This document shows positions 33,606-41,851 of a stretch of 64,000 bases of DNA, piece after piece; position 1 is the stretch's first letter; each line of letters starts with the position of its first letter. The translations under genes were made by a program, and so were the position numbers. The notes under the pieces were generated by a model. It made no database searches and was not told where the DNA came from. It saw nothing but the letters and a program-made list of their open reading frames with translations. This stretch comes from Streptococcus mitis SK579 (GTDB taxonomy: Bacteria; Bacillota; Bacilli; Lactobacillales; Streptococcaceae): assembly GCF_000257905.1 (NCBI RefSeq), contig NZ_AJJL01000049.1, positions 31,017 to 95,016 on the forward strand. Reading direction: 5' to 3'.

Positions 33606-34223
33606 TTGATAGAAAGCAGACCTGAGTTTGATAAAATCGTATCATTCGATGAGTTTAATAAATACTATTGGTATCGTGATGAACTTTCACAACTATGTAA
33701 GTCATTAGGACTTGAATATAGAGGGACAAAACAGGAACTAAATGATATTATTGAGCAGTACTTTAAGGGTAATTTGATTAAAAAATCATCACTAAAAAGG
33801 AAAAAGAAACGAGTAGAAGTCGTTACCTTAAGTACGCCCTTACTTGAATGTGGATTTTCCTTTAATACACACTTTAGAGAATATTTCTCAACTTTAACAG
33901 GTGTTTCGCCATTTAAATTTACTGCTGATATGGCTACAGCTTGGAGAAAAGTAAAAAGAGAAAATGATTTGAGTTTTACAATCCAAGATATGCTAAAAGT
34001 CTATTATGGAAATTCAGATTATGCCAAGTATGATCATTCGGTTTGTCAATGGAACCAATTTTTAAAGGACTTCTGTGCAGACGAAAATAGTCGTAACTAC
34101 TCAAACAAGTTAAAAGTAGCTTCTATTCTTTGGAAAGAAGTTAGAAATTCAAAAGCTGAAAAAATTTATTCAAAGAATCTTTTGACTGAATATGCTGATA
34201 AAATAAACGAGTATGGGAAGTAG
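33606..34223 (+). CDS. SAP/DUF6434-like protein
   Basis: 205 residues from a TTG start backed by taaggaggtg. The N-terminal 60 residues resemble a SAP-type helical DNA-binding motif (YYWYRDELSQLCKSLGLEYRG then KQELNDIIEQYF). A Lys/Arg-rich linker follows (KKSSLKRKKKRVE). The C-terminal part with TPLLECGFSFNTHFREYFS and YDHSVCQWNQFLKDF is like that of DUF6434-type proteins. The function of this family is not known. It lies 40 bp before the intact ADP-ribosylglycohydrolase and probably shares its transcript. Confidence 0.7.
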   Translation: MIESRPEFDKIVSFDEFNKYYWYRDELSQLCKSLGLEYRGTKQELNDIIEQYFKGNLIKKSSLKRKKKRVEVVTLSTPLLECGFSFNTHFREYFSTLTGVSPFKFTADMATAWRKVKRENDLSFTIQDMLKVYYGNSDYAKYDHSVCQWNQFLKDFCADENSRNYSNKLKVASILWKEVRNSKAEKIYSKNLLTEYADKINEYGK

Positions 34224-34263
34224 AAAAATCAGTCTAAACCAATAGTTCACAAGGAGGTATCTT

Positions 34264-35148
34264 ATGCTCGGAGCAATTATTGGAGATATTGTCGGTTCTG
34301 TTTACGAATGGAACAATATCAAAACGAAGGACTTTCCTTTATTTCGGAAGGACTGCTTTTTTACAGATGACACGGTTATGACCTGTGCTGTTGCAGAAGC
34401 GATTATGGATGGGGGACAAAAAGACGACTTCATTGACGCGATGAAGAAATACGGCAGACTGTATCCGAATGCTGATTACGGTGTTCGGTTTAATGCATGG
34501 CTAATCAGCGATAACCATGAACCATATAATAGCTTTGGGAATGGATCAGCTATGCGTGTTTCTCCATGTGCTTGGGTCATGGACTGTGATGTCTATGAGA
34601 GAACTGGTACGTGGCCATCATCTAGAGGACTTGCGAGTCTTTCTGCAGAGGTAACTCATAATCATCCAGAAGGTGTCAAAGGTGCTATGGCTACAGCTGA
34701 TGCTATCTTTCTGTGTCGTTTTTACTTTGGTGGTTATTGTAGAGAATACGAGCAACCAATTAATGACAATCATACAGAGTGTAAAAGACGGATTAAGGAT
34801 TATATAGAGAAAGAATACGGTTATAATCTATCTCAAACTTTAGATGAAATCCGTCCTAACTATCGTTTTAACGAAACATGTCAAGAAACTGTCCCTCAAG
34901 CCATTATTGCCTTTCTTGAGAGTAGAGACTTCGAAGATGCGATAAGAAATGCCATTTCCCTTGGTGGCGATAGTGATACACTTGCTGCAATCACTGGTAG
35001 CATAGCAGAGGCAGCTTATGGTATTCCTGATTGGATTAAGGATAAGGCCTATTCTTACTTGGATGAACCCTTAAAGGGTGTAGTTAGACGATGGGAAAAT
35101 AGAATAAAAGCGTATCAATCTCCAGTACGTCAGATTTCTCTTTTCTGA
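34264..35148 (+). CDS. ADP-ribosylglycohydrolase (DraG-like)
   Basis: 294 residues with aaggaggt upstream. Family signatures: IIGDIVGSVYEW at the N-terminus, FFTDDTVMTCAVAEA (about 34-48) with the first metal-binding acids, GNGSAMRVSP (about 91-100), and SLGGDSDTLAAITGS near 238-252 for the second set. DraG enzymes use two Mg/Mn ions to remove ADP-ribose from proteins, nucleic acids or small molecules. The full set of metal ligands is visible. It may be the eraser in a local ADP-ribosylation system; an ART-fold protein lies at 17635, but in a different operon. Confidence 0.9.
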   Translation: MLGAIIGDIVGSVYEWNNIKTKDFPLFRKDCFFTDDTVMTCAVAEAIMDGGQKDDFIDAMKKYGRLYPNADYGVRFNAWLISDNHEPYNSFGNGSAMRVSPCAWVMDCDVYERTGTWPSSRGLASLSAEVTHNHPEGVKGAMATADAIFLCRFYFGGYCREYEQPINDNHTECKRRIKDYIEKEYGYNLSQTLDEIRPNYRFNETCQETVPQAIIAFLESRDFEDAIRNAISLGGDSDTLAAITGSIAEAAYGIPDWIKDKAYSYLDEPLKGVVRRWENRIKAYQSPVRQISLF

Positions 35149-35231
35149 GTTTTCATTATATAATAGCATTATATGTAATGGTAAATGCAGCTACGCTAAC
35201 ATTTCTATTTAAAAATTAAGGAGTATTATCA

Positions 35232-36113
35232 ATGAAAAAAGCAATGTTAATTATCAACCCTACTTCTGGTGGCGAGAAGGCTTTGGATTACAAAGATAAG
35301 CTGGAAAATAAAGCAAAAGAATATTTTGAGCACGTGGAAACCAAAATTACCGAAAAGGCGCTAGATGCAACACATTTTGCTGAGGAAGCTTCTCGTGAGC
35401 AGTACGATGCAGTGGTTGTGTTTGGTGGAGATGGGACTGTCAACGAAGTCATTTCGGGTATTGCTGAGAGAGAATACATTCCTAAGTTAGGGATTATCCC
35501 TGGTGGGACGGGTAACCTCATTACGAAACTGTTGGAAATCAATCAAGACATCGATGGTGCGATTGATGAACTGGATTTCAACTTAACCAACAAGATTGAT
35601 ATCGGTAAAGCGAATGACAATTATTTTGGTTATATCTTTAGTATCGGTTCACTTCCTGAGGCGATTCACAATGTTGAAATCGAGGACAAGACAAAATTCG
35701 GTATTTTAGCCTATGCTGTAAATACTATGAAGTCTGTCATGACGGATCAGGTCTTTAACATTAAGGTTGAGACAGAAAATGGAAATTATGTTGGTGAAGC
35801 TAGTCATGTTTTGGTTCTCTTGACAAATTACTTCGCTGACAAAAAAATCTTTGAAGAAAATAAAGATGGCTATGCCAATATTTTGATTCTAAAAGATGCT
35901 TCTATATTCTCTAAATTATCCGTTATTCCTGATTTACTAAAAGGAGATGTTGTCGGCAATGATAATATTGAGTATATCAGAGCGCGTAATATTAAGATCT
36001 CTTCAGATAGTGAATTGGAGTCAGATGTTGATGGCGATAAATCCGATAACCTACCTGTAGAAATCAAAGTCCTAGCTCAGCGAGTAGAAGTATTTTCAAA
36101 ACCGAAAGAGTAA
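35232..36113 (+). CDS. Diacylglycerol/lipid kinase-family protein
   Basis: 293 residues, aaggag upstream. A DAGK catalytic domain: N-terminal LIINPTSGG, the nucleotide loop FGGDGTVNEVI (about 64-74), PGGTGN(L) (about 95-101). This family phosphorylates lipids such as diacylglycerol (DgkB, YegS, YtlR). First gene of the chromosomal-looking part of the window. Not part of the mobile cargo by its look; the right border of the element is presumably between 35148 and this gene. Confidence 0.9.
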   Translation: MKKAMLIINPTSGGEKALDYKDKLENKAKEYFEHVETKITEKALDATHFAEEASREQYDAVVVFGGDGTVNEVISGIAEREYIPKLGIIPGGTGNLITKLLEINQDIDGAIDELDFNLTNKIDIGKANDNYFGYIFSIGSLPEAIHNVEIEDKTKFGILAYAVNTMKSVMTDQVFNIKVETENGNYVGEASHVLVLLTNYFADKKIFEENKDGYANILILKDASIFSKLSVIPDLLKGDVVGNDNIEYIRARNIKISSDSELESDVDGDKSDNLPVEIKVLAQRVEVFSKPKE

Positions 36114-36176
36114 AAGATAAAAATTAGTTTATTATTCACAACGAAATTAAGTTCTATATCAACGATTGGAGGAGGA

Positions 36177-36668
36177 ATGAATTCTCTATTTGATGAATTT
36201 CGAACAATTTGTTCTCATTTAAACCAAGTCGGAATCACTCCGACGCTCATGGGGTCCTTGGGTTTTGAATACCGTTCAAATGAAGAATGGAGGCCGTCTG
36301 ACATTGACATTCATGTGCCTGGTGATCCTAGAGGTTGGGAAGCACCTGATCATCTCAGAATTTATGAGTGGGACAAGATAATGAAAGTGATGAAACACTT
36401 AGGCTACGCCTTAATAGATATTCATGAGCATGAATTCCAAAAAGATGGTCTGAGTGTTGAGTATGGAAGTATCGATTCTTTACCTGATTTTGCAGGAGTT
36501 TCGGAATCGGATATAGAGCTGATTCATCTCGAAAACATCACTTTTCGCATTCCAAATCTAGAACAGTTTTTAAGTATTTACAAGGCTTCTTCCCAAGATT
36601 CTTATCGAAATGAGCACAATAACAATAAGGATTTTAAAAAAATTGAGTGGCTGGAAAGACATTTGTAA
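36177..36668 (+). CDS. Nucleotidyltransferase-fold protein
   Basis: 163 residues with ggaggagg before the ATG. The pattern LMGSLGFEYRS (about 22-32) followed by RPSDIDIHVPGD (about 39-50) gives the Gly-Ser and Asp-x-Asp of a minimal nucleotidyltransferase fold. The rest resembles substrate-binding parts of that superfamily (HEHEFQKDGLSVEYGS). The substrate is unknown. A terminator follows. Confidence 0.7.
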   Translation: MNSLFDEFRTICSHLNQVGITPTLMGSLGFEYRSNEEWRPSDIDIHVPGDPRGWEAPDHLRIYEWDKIMKVMKHLGYALIDIHEHEFQKDGLSVEYGSIDSLPDFAGVSESDIELIHLENITFRIPNLEQFLSIYKASSQDSYRNEHNNNKDFKKIEWLERHL

Positions 36669-36682
36669 ATCATCATTTGGAA

Positions 36683-36715
36683 AGTAGCAAGTTGTAAGAC
36701 TGGCTGCTTTTTTAT
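36683..36715 (+). terminator. Rho-independent terminator
   Basis: Stem agtagcaag / ctggctgct with wobble and mismatch, then seven T. Confidence 0.65.
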
Positions 36716-36751
36716 TTATAGAATCAAACCATTCGAAACTATGGACAAACC

Positions 36752-36807
36752 TTGCAAATAAAATACGAAAGTAGTATACTAGATTAACAATTGTGAAAAC
36801 GTTTGCG
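36752..36807 (+). promoter_or_regulatory. Promoter with downstream cre (CcpA) site
   Basis: TTGCAA (36752-36757), 17-bp spacer, TATACT (36775-36780). Just past the expected transcript start lies tgaaaacgtttgcg (36794-36807), one base from the catabolite-responsive consensus. CcpA bound here would block the carbohydrate enzyme gene when glucose is present. Confidence 0.8.
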
Positions 36808-36843
36808 TCGCAAATGCAATCAAGTAAATTAGGAGACAAATTG

Positions 36844-38592
36844 ATGGAATTAAGTGCTATTTACCATAGACCTGAGTCGGAGTATGCCTATCTTTACAAG
36901 AATAAGAAACTCCATATTCGGATTCGAACTAAGAAAGGGGACATTGAAAGCATCAACTTGCATTATGGGGATCCTTTTATTTTTATGGAGGAGTTTTATC
37001 AAGATACAAAGAAAATGGTCAAGATCACTTCTGATGCCATCTTTGATTATTGGCAGGTTGAAGTGTCCGTTGACTTTGCACGTATCCAGTATCTCTTTGA
37101 ACTCACGGATACAGAGGGACAGACCATTTTGTACGGCGATAGAGGCTGCGTTGAAAATTCTCTAGAAAATCTTCATGCTATTGGAAATGGATTTAAGTTG
37201 CCTTATCTTCATGAGATTGATGCCTGCCAGATTCCTGATTGGGTTTCAGATACGGTTTGGTATCAGATATTTCCTGAGAGATTTGCTAATGGAAATGCTC
37301 TATTAAACCCAGAAGGGATTTTAGACTGGGATTCATCTGTCACACCAAAGAGTGATGATTTCTTTGGTGGTGATTTACAGGGGATTATTGACCATCTGGA
37401 TTACTTACAAGACTTGGGTATTACTGGACTGTATCTTTGTCCGATTTTTGAATCAACGAGCAATCATAAGTACAATACGACAGATTACTTTGAAATTGAC
37501 CGTCATTTTGGAGACAAGGAAACCTTTCGAGAGCTGGTCGAGCAAGCTCATCAGCGTGGCATGAAAGTCATGCTGGATGCTGTATTTAATCATATTGGTT
37601 CGCAATCTCCTCAATGGCAAGATGTTGTCAAAAATGGTGAACAGTCTGCTTATAAGGATTGGTTCCATATACAACAATTCCCAGTGACAACTGAAAAGCT
37701 AGCCAATAGGAGAGAGTTACCCTATCATGCTTTTGGTTTTGAGGACTATATGCCTAAGCTAAATACGGCCAATCCAGAGGTCAAGGACTATCTTTTAAAG
37801 GTTGCGACTTATTGGATTGAAGAGTTTGATATAGATGCTTGGCGTTTGGATGTGGCTAATGAGATTGATCATCTGTTTTGGAAGGATTTTCGAAAAGCAG
37901 TTTTAGCTAAAAAACCTGATCTTTATATTTTAGGAGAAATCTGGCATACGTCTCAGCCTTGGCTAAATGGAGATGAGTTCCATGCGGTCATGAATTATCC
38001 TTTATCTGATAGTATCAAAGAGTATTTCTTACGAGGAATTAAGAAGACAGACCAGTTCATCAATGAAATCAATGGCCAGTCTATGTACTACAGGCAGCAG
38101 ATTTCAGAGGTCATGTTTAATCTCTTGGATTCGCATGATACAGAGCGAATCTTGTGGACGGCCAATGAGGATGTTCAACTGGTCAAATCAGCTCTAGCCT
38201 TTCTCTTTTTACAAAAGGGAACACCATGTATCTACTACGGAACCGAGCTTGCCTTGACCGGAGGACCAGATCCAGATTGTCGTCGTTGTATGCCTTGGGA
38301 ACGAGTATCAAATGACAATGATATACTGAATTTCATGAAGAAGCTGATTAATATTAGAAAACAAGCGTCAGCAACCATTCAGCATGGCAAGTATAACCTC
38401 CAAGAACTCAAACCAGATCTAGTAGCCTTGGAATGGAAATACGAAGGACAGGTTCTCAAAGCTATCTTCAACCAATCAACAAAAGATTATATTGTAGAGA
38501 AAGAAGCGGAAACAGTAGCACTAGCAAGCAATTGCCAAGAATTGGAAAATCAGCTTGTGATCTCTCCTAATGGATTTGTGATTTTTCATTAA
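36844..38592 (+). CDS. GH13 neopullulanase/cyclomaltodextrinase-type enzyme
   Basis: 582 residues from ATG 36844, which has aggag; an upstream GTG would fall in the cre site. N-terminal beta domain to about 120, then the TIM barrel of glycoside hydrolase family 13: DAVFNHIG (region I), DAWRLDVANEI with the nucleophile Asp (II), ILGEIWH with the acid/base Glu (III), LLDSHDTE (IV). Members cleave alpha-1,4 (and some alpha-1,6) bonds in maltodextrins inside the cell; there is no signal peptide. Regulation by CcpA fits. Confidence 0.92.
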   Translation: MELSAIYHRPESEYAYLYKNKKLHIRIRTKKGDIESINLHYGDPFIFMEEFYQDTKKMVKITSDAIFDYWQVEVSVDFARIQYLFELTDTEGQTILYGDRGCVENSLENLHAIGNGFKLPYLHEIDACQIPDWVSDTVWYQIFPERFANGNALLNPEGILDWDSSVTPKSDDFFGGDLQGIIDHLDYLQDLGITGLYLCPIFESTSNHKYNTTDYFEIDRHFGDKETFRELVEQAHQRGMKVMLDAVFNHIGSQSPQWQDVVKNGEQSAYKDWFHIQQFPVTTEKLANRRELPYHAFGFEDYMPKLNTANPEVKDYLLKVATYWIEEFDIDAWRLDVANEIDHLFWKDFRKAVLAKKPDLYILGEIWHTSQPWLNGDEFHAVMNYPLSDSIKEYFLRGIKKTDQFINEINGQSMYYRQQISEVMFNLLDSHDTERILWTANEDVQLVKSALAFLFLQKGTPCIYYGTELALTGGPDPDCRRCMPWERVSNDNDILNFMKKLINIRKQASATIQHGKYNLQELKPDLVALEWKYEGQVLKAIFNQSTKDYIVEKEAETVALASNCQELENQLVISPNGFVIFH

Positions 38593-38711
38593 AGAGCAAT
38601 TAAGAGTAACAGGAAAGTTGTAGTATAGAGAAGATTTTACAAACAGACTATTTGTCGTCTTACTACAATTGGTATATAATTTAACTTAGAGAAAATAGGA
38701 GGACTAATCGA

Positions 38712-39023
38712 ATGGAATTAAAAGATTTTACAGAAAAAGAACAGGAAATGATTAAGCAGGGACTTACGACGTCTAAGATTAGTGACAAGGAAACTGCTGA
38801 GAAAATTCTTGCACTAGTACCACAAGACTTGATTAAGCGAATCCCATTTTTCGTCAGAAAACACGCTACAACACGTACTATTAAACGCATTTCAATTGAA
38901 CACCCTGAGCTCTACGCTGCAGCTCAAACAAGTGGTGAGATTCCAGAAAAAGAACGCGAAGAATTGCGTCGGATTATCACAACTATCTTTGAACAGAAGA
39001 TGAATAAGCATAGTATTAAGTAA
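38712..39023 (+). CDS. Conserved-looking small helical protein
   Basis: 103 residues with ataggaggac upstream. All helical: DFTEKEQEMIKQGLTTSKIS, then KRIPFFVRKHATTRTIKRIS. No domain recognised. The next gene begins 4 bp after its stop, so they are likely translated together. Function unknown. Confidence 0.75.
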   Translation: MELKDFTEKEQEMIKQGLTTSKISDKETAEKILALVPQDLIKRIPFFVRKHATTRTIKRISIEHPELYAAAQTSGEIPEKEREELRRIITTIFEQKMNKHSIK

Positions 39024-39027
39024 TTGG

Positions 39028-39744
39028 ATGAGAACATTTTTTATTGGCGGTTTGGGAAGCAATGTCTATCATAGCAAGGATTTTCTTCAAGAGCTAGATT
39101 CGCAGGTCTATTTTCTAAATCTATATGAAAAGCATCTTCGAGATGAAACAGAATTGAAATCATGGTTTAAAAATGAGATTGTAGACGAAGAATCTATCTG
39201 TCTGATAGGTCATTCTCTCGGGGGTGATTTGGCTCGTTATCTCGCATCGGAATTTGAAGAAGTGAAGAAACTGATTCTTTTGGATGGTGGCTATCTAGAT
39301 TTAGATAAGATTTTAACTTTAGATGTGGAACTAGAGGAAACTAAAAACTATATCAAATCTCAAATTATTTCGAACCTAGATATTCTTATTTCTAAAGAAA
39401 AATCTGAAGCAAAGCATTGGTCAGAAAATATGGAGAAAGCCGTAATACAGTCCTATCACTGGAATTCTGAGTATAATAGATATGAGTTAGCTATAAATTA
39501 TGAAGATATAGAAGCGATACTCCGCCTACGGAGGAAAATACAAGCTTTTAAGAGAGAAGTGGGAGCTACCTTGTTTATCAGTCCTTGCTATTCTAATGAA
39601 GCTACATGGAGAGAAGAAGCCCTAAAAGAATTGCCAGACTATTTTGATACTATTCTTCTAGAAAACGTTAGCCATGAGCTTTATACTGAAGCACCTAAAG
39701 AAATCGCTAGTCTAATTAATGAGTGGATCGCTTATTCTCTATGA
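39028..39744 (+). CDS. Alpha/beta hydrolase
   Basis: 238 residues. FFIGGLGSN near the start (oxyanion region), the nucleophile elbow IGHSLGGDLARY with Ser at about 64, and a C-terminal NVSHELYTE histidine. Acts on an unknown ester or amide. It has no ribosome site of its own and probably depends on the gene upstream. Confidence 0.85.
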   Translation: MRTFFIGGLGSNVYHSKDFLQELDSQVYFLNLYEKHLRDETELKSWFKNEIVDEESICLIGHSLGGDLARYLASEFEEVKKLILLDGGYLDLDKILTLDVELEETKNYIKSQIISNLDILISKEKSEAKHWSENMEKAVIQSYHWNSEYNRYELAINYEDIEAILRLRRKIQAFKREVGATLFISPCYSNEATWREEALKELPDYFDTILLENVSHELYTEAPKEIASLINEWIAYSL

Positions 39745-39810
39745 GCTACTTGTATTGCTGGAAATGGTATAAGATGAAAATCTACAAGTCACTAATTCTC
39801 ATATAACAAA

Positions 39811-39860
39811 AAAACGAACAGGCTCTTTTTCTGTCATTCAGAAGAGAACTTGTTCGTTTT
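39811..39860. terminator. Bidirectional terminator
   Basis: Arms aaaacgaacaggctct / agagaacttgttcgtttt with a bulge, flanked by A and T runs. It separates the hydrolase gene from the convergent TIGR03943 gene. Confidence 0.85.
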
Positions 39861-39873
39861 TATCTTACTTTCC

Positions 39874-40689
39874 TTAAAAAGCTCGATACACATAGGGATT
39901 TTCTGGTTTATCGACTTTGGTAAAGCTGTCGATTTCCAAGGTTGGGAGATTTTGTTTGAGTTCTTTATGGTAGTGATTGACCAGTTTTCCTTTGGCTGTT
40001 ATCCAGGTGTTGTTCTCATACTGCCGGGTATTTCCCTTGGTCAATAATCCATACACACCCGAATCTGCGATACAGTGAATAATACCGAAGCGGAACAGAA
40101 ATTGACTATTGGCATGACTGGGGTCGTTATAGACAAAGCCTGTGAACTGGACTGTCTTGCCCTCGAATTCATCTGGATAGTCGTAGATAGCTTCCATGAC
40201 TTCCATATAGTTTTCATTCGTGATGTGAATGCTATCTTGGGACAAGTATTGATCCGCCGCCGTTCGCATTTCTTTTTCATAGGCTGTTTTTGAGAAATAA
40301 GAACTGGTATCTGGTTTCAAATATTGGCTTGTTGTCCCTTCACTTGTCTGGATGGCTTGATCCGTTCCTTCCGATAAGGGGAAATGATAGCCTTTGGCTG
40401 AAACAGTCTGAGAATCTAAGCTAACAGTTGGGAAAGTTAAACCGACAACAATCGGAATAGCCAGAAGAGCAACACTTGTCACCTTGGCCAATCGGCTGTT
40501 CAGATGACTATGGGTTTTAACTTGCTTCATCCAGATATACAATTGAACGACTGCCAAGATAAAGGAAAGCACCATGGAAATATAGGCCAGATAGGAATAG
40601 TGCATGTTGATGTACTGGTTTAATTTGCCCGACAGATGGAGATAAATGGTCAGTTCAAAATAGCCAGCTAAAACTAAAAATCGCATCAT
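39874..40689 (-). CDS. TIGR03943-family membrane protein
   Basis: 271 residues. Four hydrophobic segments can be seen in the N-terminal 85 residues; the C-terminal two thirds is an extracytoplasmic domain with a strand-rich core (VQFTGFVYND, then FRFGIIHCIADSGVYG). Starts at ATGATG overlapping the stop of the permease upstream. TIGR03943 proteins are nearly always paired with a UPF0718 permease, and the pair is thought to export or handle a metal or other solute; substrate unknown. Confidence 0.8.
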   Translation of the reverse strand: MMRFLVLAGYFELTIYLHLSGKLNQYINMHYSYLAYISMVLSFILAVVQLYIWMKQVKTHSHLNSRLAKVTSVALLAIPIVVGLTFPTVSLDSQTVSAKGYHFPLSEGTDQAIQTSEGTTSQYLKPDTSSYFSKTAYEKEMRTAADQYLSQDSIHITNENYMEVMEAIYDYPDEFEGKTVQFTGFVYNDPSHANSQFLFRFGIIHCIADSGVYGLLTKGNTRQYENNTWITAKGKLVNHYHKELKQNLPTLEIDSFTKVDKPENPYVYRAF

Positions 40690-41591
40690 AGAATGGCTCC
40701 AATCAAGAGAGAATAGACTAAGACGACAAGAGTCACAATCATTATGAAGTGACTGATAAATCGTGCTTTCAAGTAATTTTTCATCATGAGAATATTTTTG
40801 ATATCCAGCATTGGACCAATCACCAGAAAGGCCAGAACTGGTGCCAAACCGAAACTAGAGAGTAGAGAAGCACCGATAAAGGCATCCGCCTCACTGCAGA
40901 GAGAGAGAAGAAAGGCCAAAAGCATCAAGAGCAGGATGGCAAAAATAGGGGTTGCACTGATAGAGGTCAGAATCCGAGTCGGAACATAAACTTGTATAAC
41001 AGAGGCAAAGAGACAGCCAAATACTAAATAACGTCCCGTATCAAAAAATTCATCAATTGCTTGCACAAAGACTTGAAAAACTTTTTTTGCAGGGTTCAAG
41101 TGAGAAAAATTGTGCTCATGACAGGCCAACCGATTTTCTTTCTGAATCGGTTCTTGCCAGAAAAATCCCAGAAAAATCCCAAGTATAACAGCTACAAGAA
41201 TGGAACCAAGAGCTCGTAACAGAGCGACATGGAAGGAGTTGCCAAAGGCAGAATAGGTCGCAAAGAGGACAATAGGATTGATAACAGGTGCTGTTACGAG
41301 AAAGGGAACAGCCGTGTAACTGGGAACCTTCTTTTCCAGAAAACGATTGATGATGGGGACGATTCCACATTCACAAGAAGGGAAAAGCATCCCGACAAAG
41401 GTCCCAAAAAAGATTCTCCCCCAACGATTTCGAGGGAGAAAATGATAAATCTTGTCAGGTGTGATATAAACCTCAATCATCCCTGAAACTATACTTCCTA
41501 TCAGAACGAAGGGAAGTGCTTCAATGATTATAGAAAGAAAAATCGCCCCAGTTTGAAGCACACTAGATGGGAGTTGTTGAAAAGCAGTCAT
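40686..41591 (-). CDS. UPF0718/YraQ-family permease
   Basis: 301 residues with about eight hydrophobic segments. Motifs FPSCECGIVPII and LSLCSEADAFI are conserved in the DUF318/UPF0718 permease family; the cysteine and acidic residues inside membrane segments suggest metal or metalloid movement. Overlaps the TIGR03943 gene by 4 bp. Its start is flush with the end of the small gene upstream. Confidence 0.88.
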   Translation of the reverse strand: MTAFQQLPSSVLQTGAIFLSIIIEALPFVLIGSIVSGMIEVYITPDKIYHFLPRNRWGRIFFGTFVGMLFPSCECGIVPIINRFLEKKVPSYTAVPFLVTAPVINPIVLFATYSAFGNSFHVALLRALGSILVAVILGIFLGFFWQEPIQKENRLACHEHNFSHLNPAKKVFQVFVQAIDEFFDTGRYLVFGCLFASVIQVYVPTRILTSISATPIFAILLLMLLAFLLSLCSEADAFIGASLLSSFGLAPVLAFLVIGPMLDIKNILMMKNYLKARFISHFIMIVTLVVLVYSLLIGAIL

Positions 41592-41723
41592 CTAGTTTTT
41601 CTTTTCTGCTTTAGCTTTTTTCTCTTTGTCATCAGGGAAAGTAACTTGTTTCAAATCAGGGAGTTTAGCAAACTCTTCAAACATCTTGTCTAAGTCGTCT
41701 CGTTTTGTAAATTTTACTGCCAT
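41592..41723 (-). CDS. 43-residue conserved small protein
   Basis: MAVKFTKRDDLDKMFEEFA then a Lys-rich tail, ending immediately next to the permease start. It resembles a short streptococcal family I recall as SPJ_0845-like. A ribosome site (aggta) lies before the ATG. Translation is probably coupled with the permease. Function unknown. It is missed by length-filtered gene callers. Confidence 0.75.
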   Translation of the reverse strand: MAVKFTKRDDLDKMFEEFAKLPDLKQVTFPDDKEKKAKAEKKN

Positions 41724-41814
41724 AGGTGTACCTCGATTCTAAATTCTACCTCTATTATACTATTATTTTGAGGAAAAGGGCGTTTTTTAATTTGTTTTCG
41801 ATAGTGGAAAAGGA

Positions 41815-41845
41815 TTGGAGAAAGCCTTCTAGCTTGTGGTATAAT
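41815..41845 (+). promoter_or_regulatory. tex promoter, leaderless arrangement
   Basis: TATAAT (41840-41845) with an extended TGG and a weak -35 TTGGAG (41815-41820). Only six bases separate the -10 from the ATG of tex, and no ribosome site exists. Confidence 0.6.
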
Positions 41846-41851
41846 AGATTT

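Noticed and set aside
17635..34264. ART-like protein at 17635 and DraG at 34264 as one write/erase system
   Set aside because: They lie 16 kb apart in different operons with a Tn916 fragment between them; joint action cannot be supported from this sequence.
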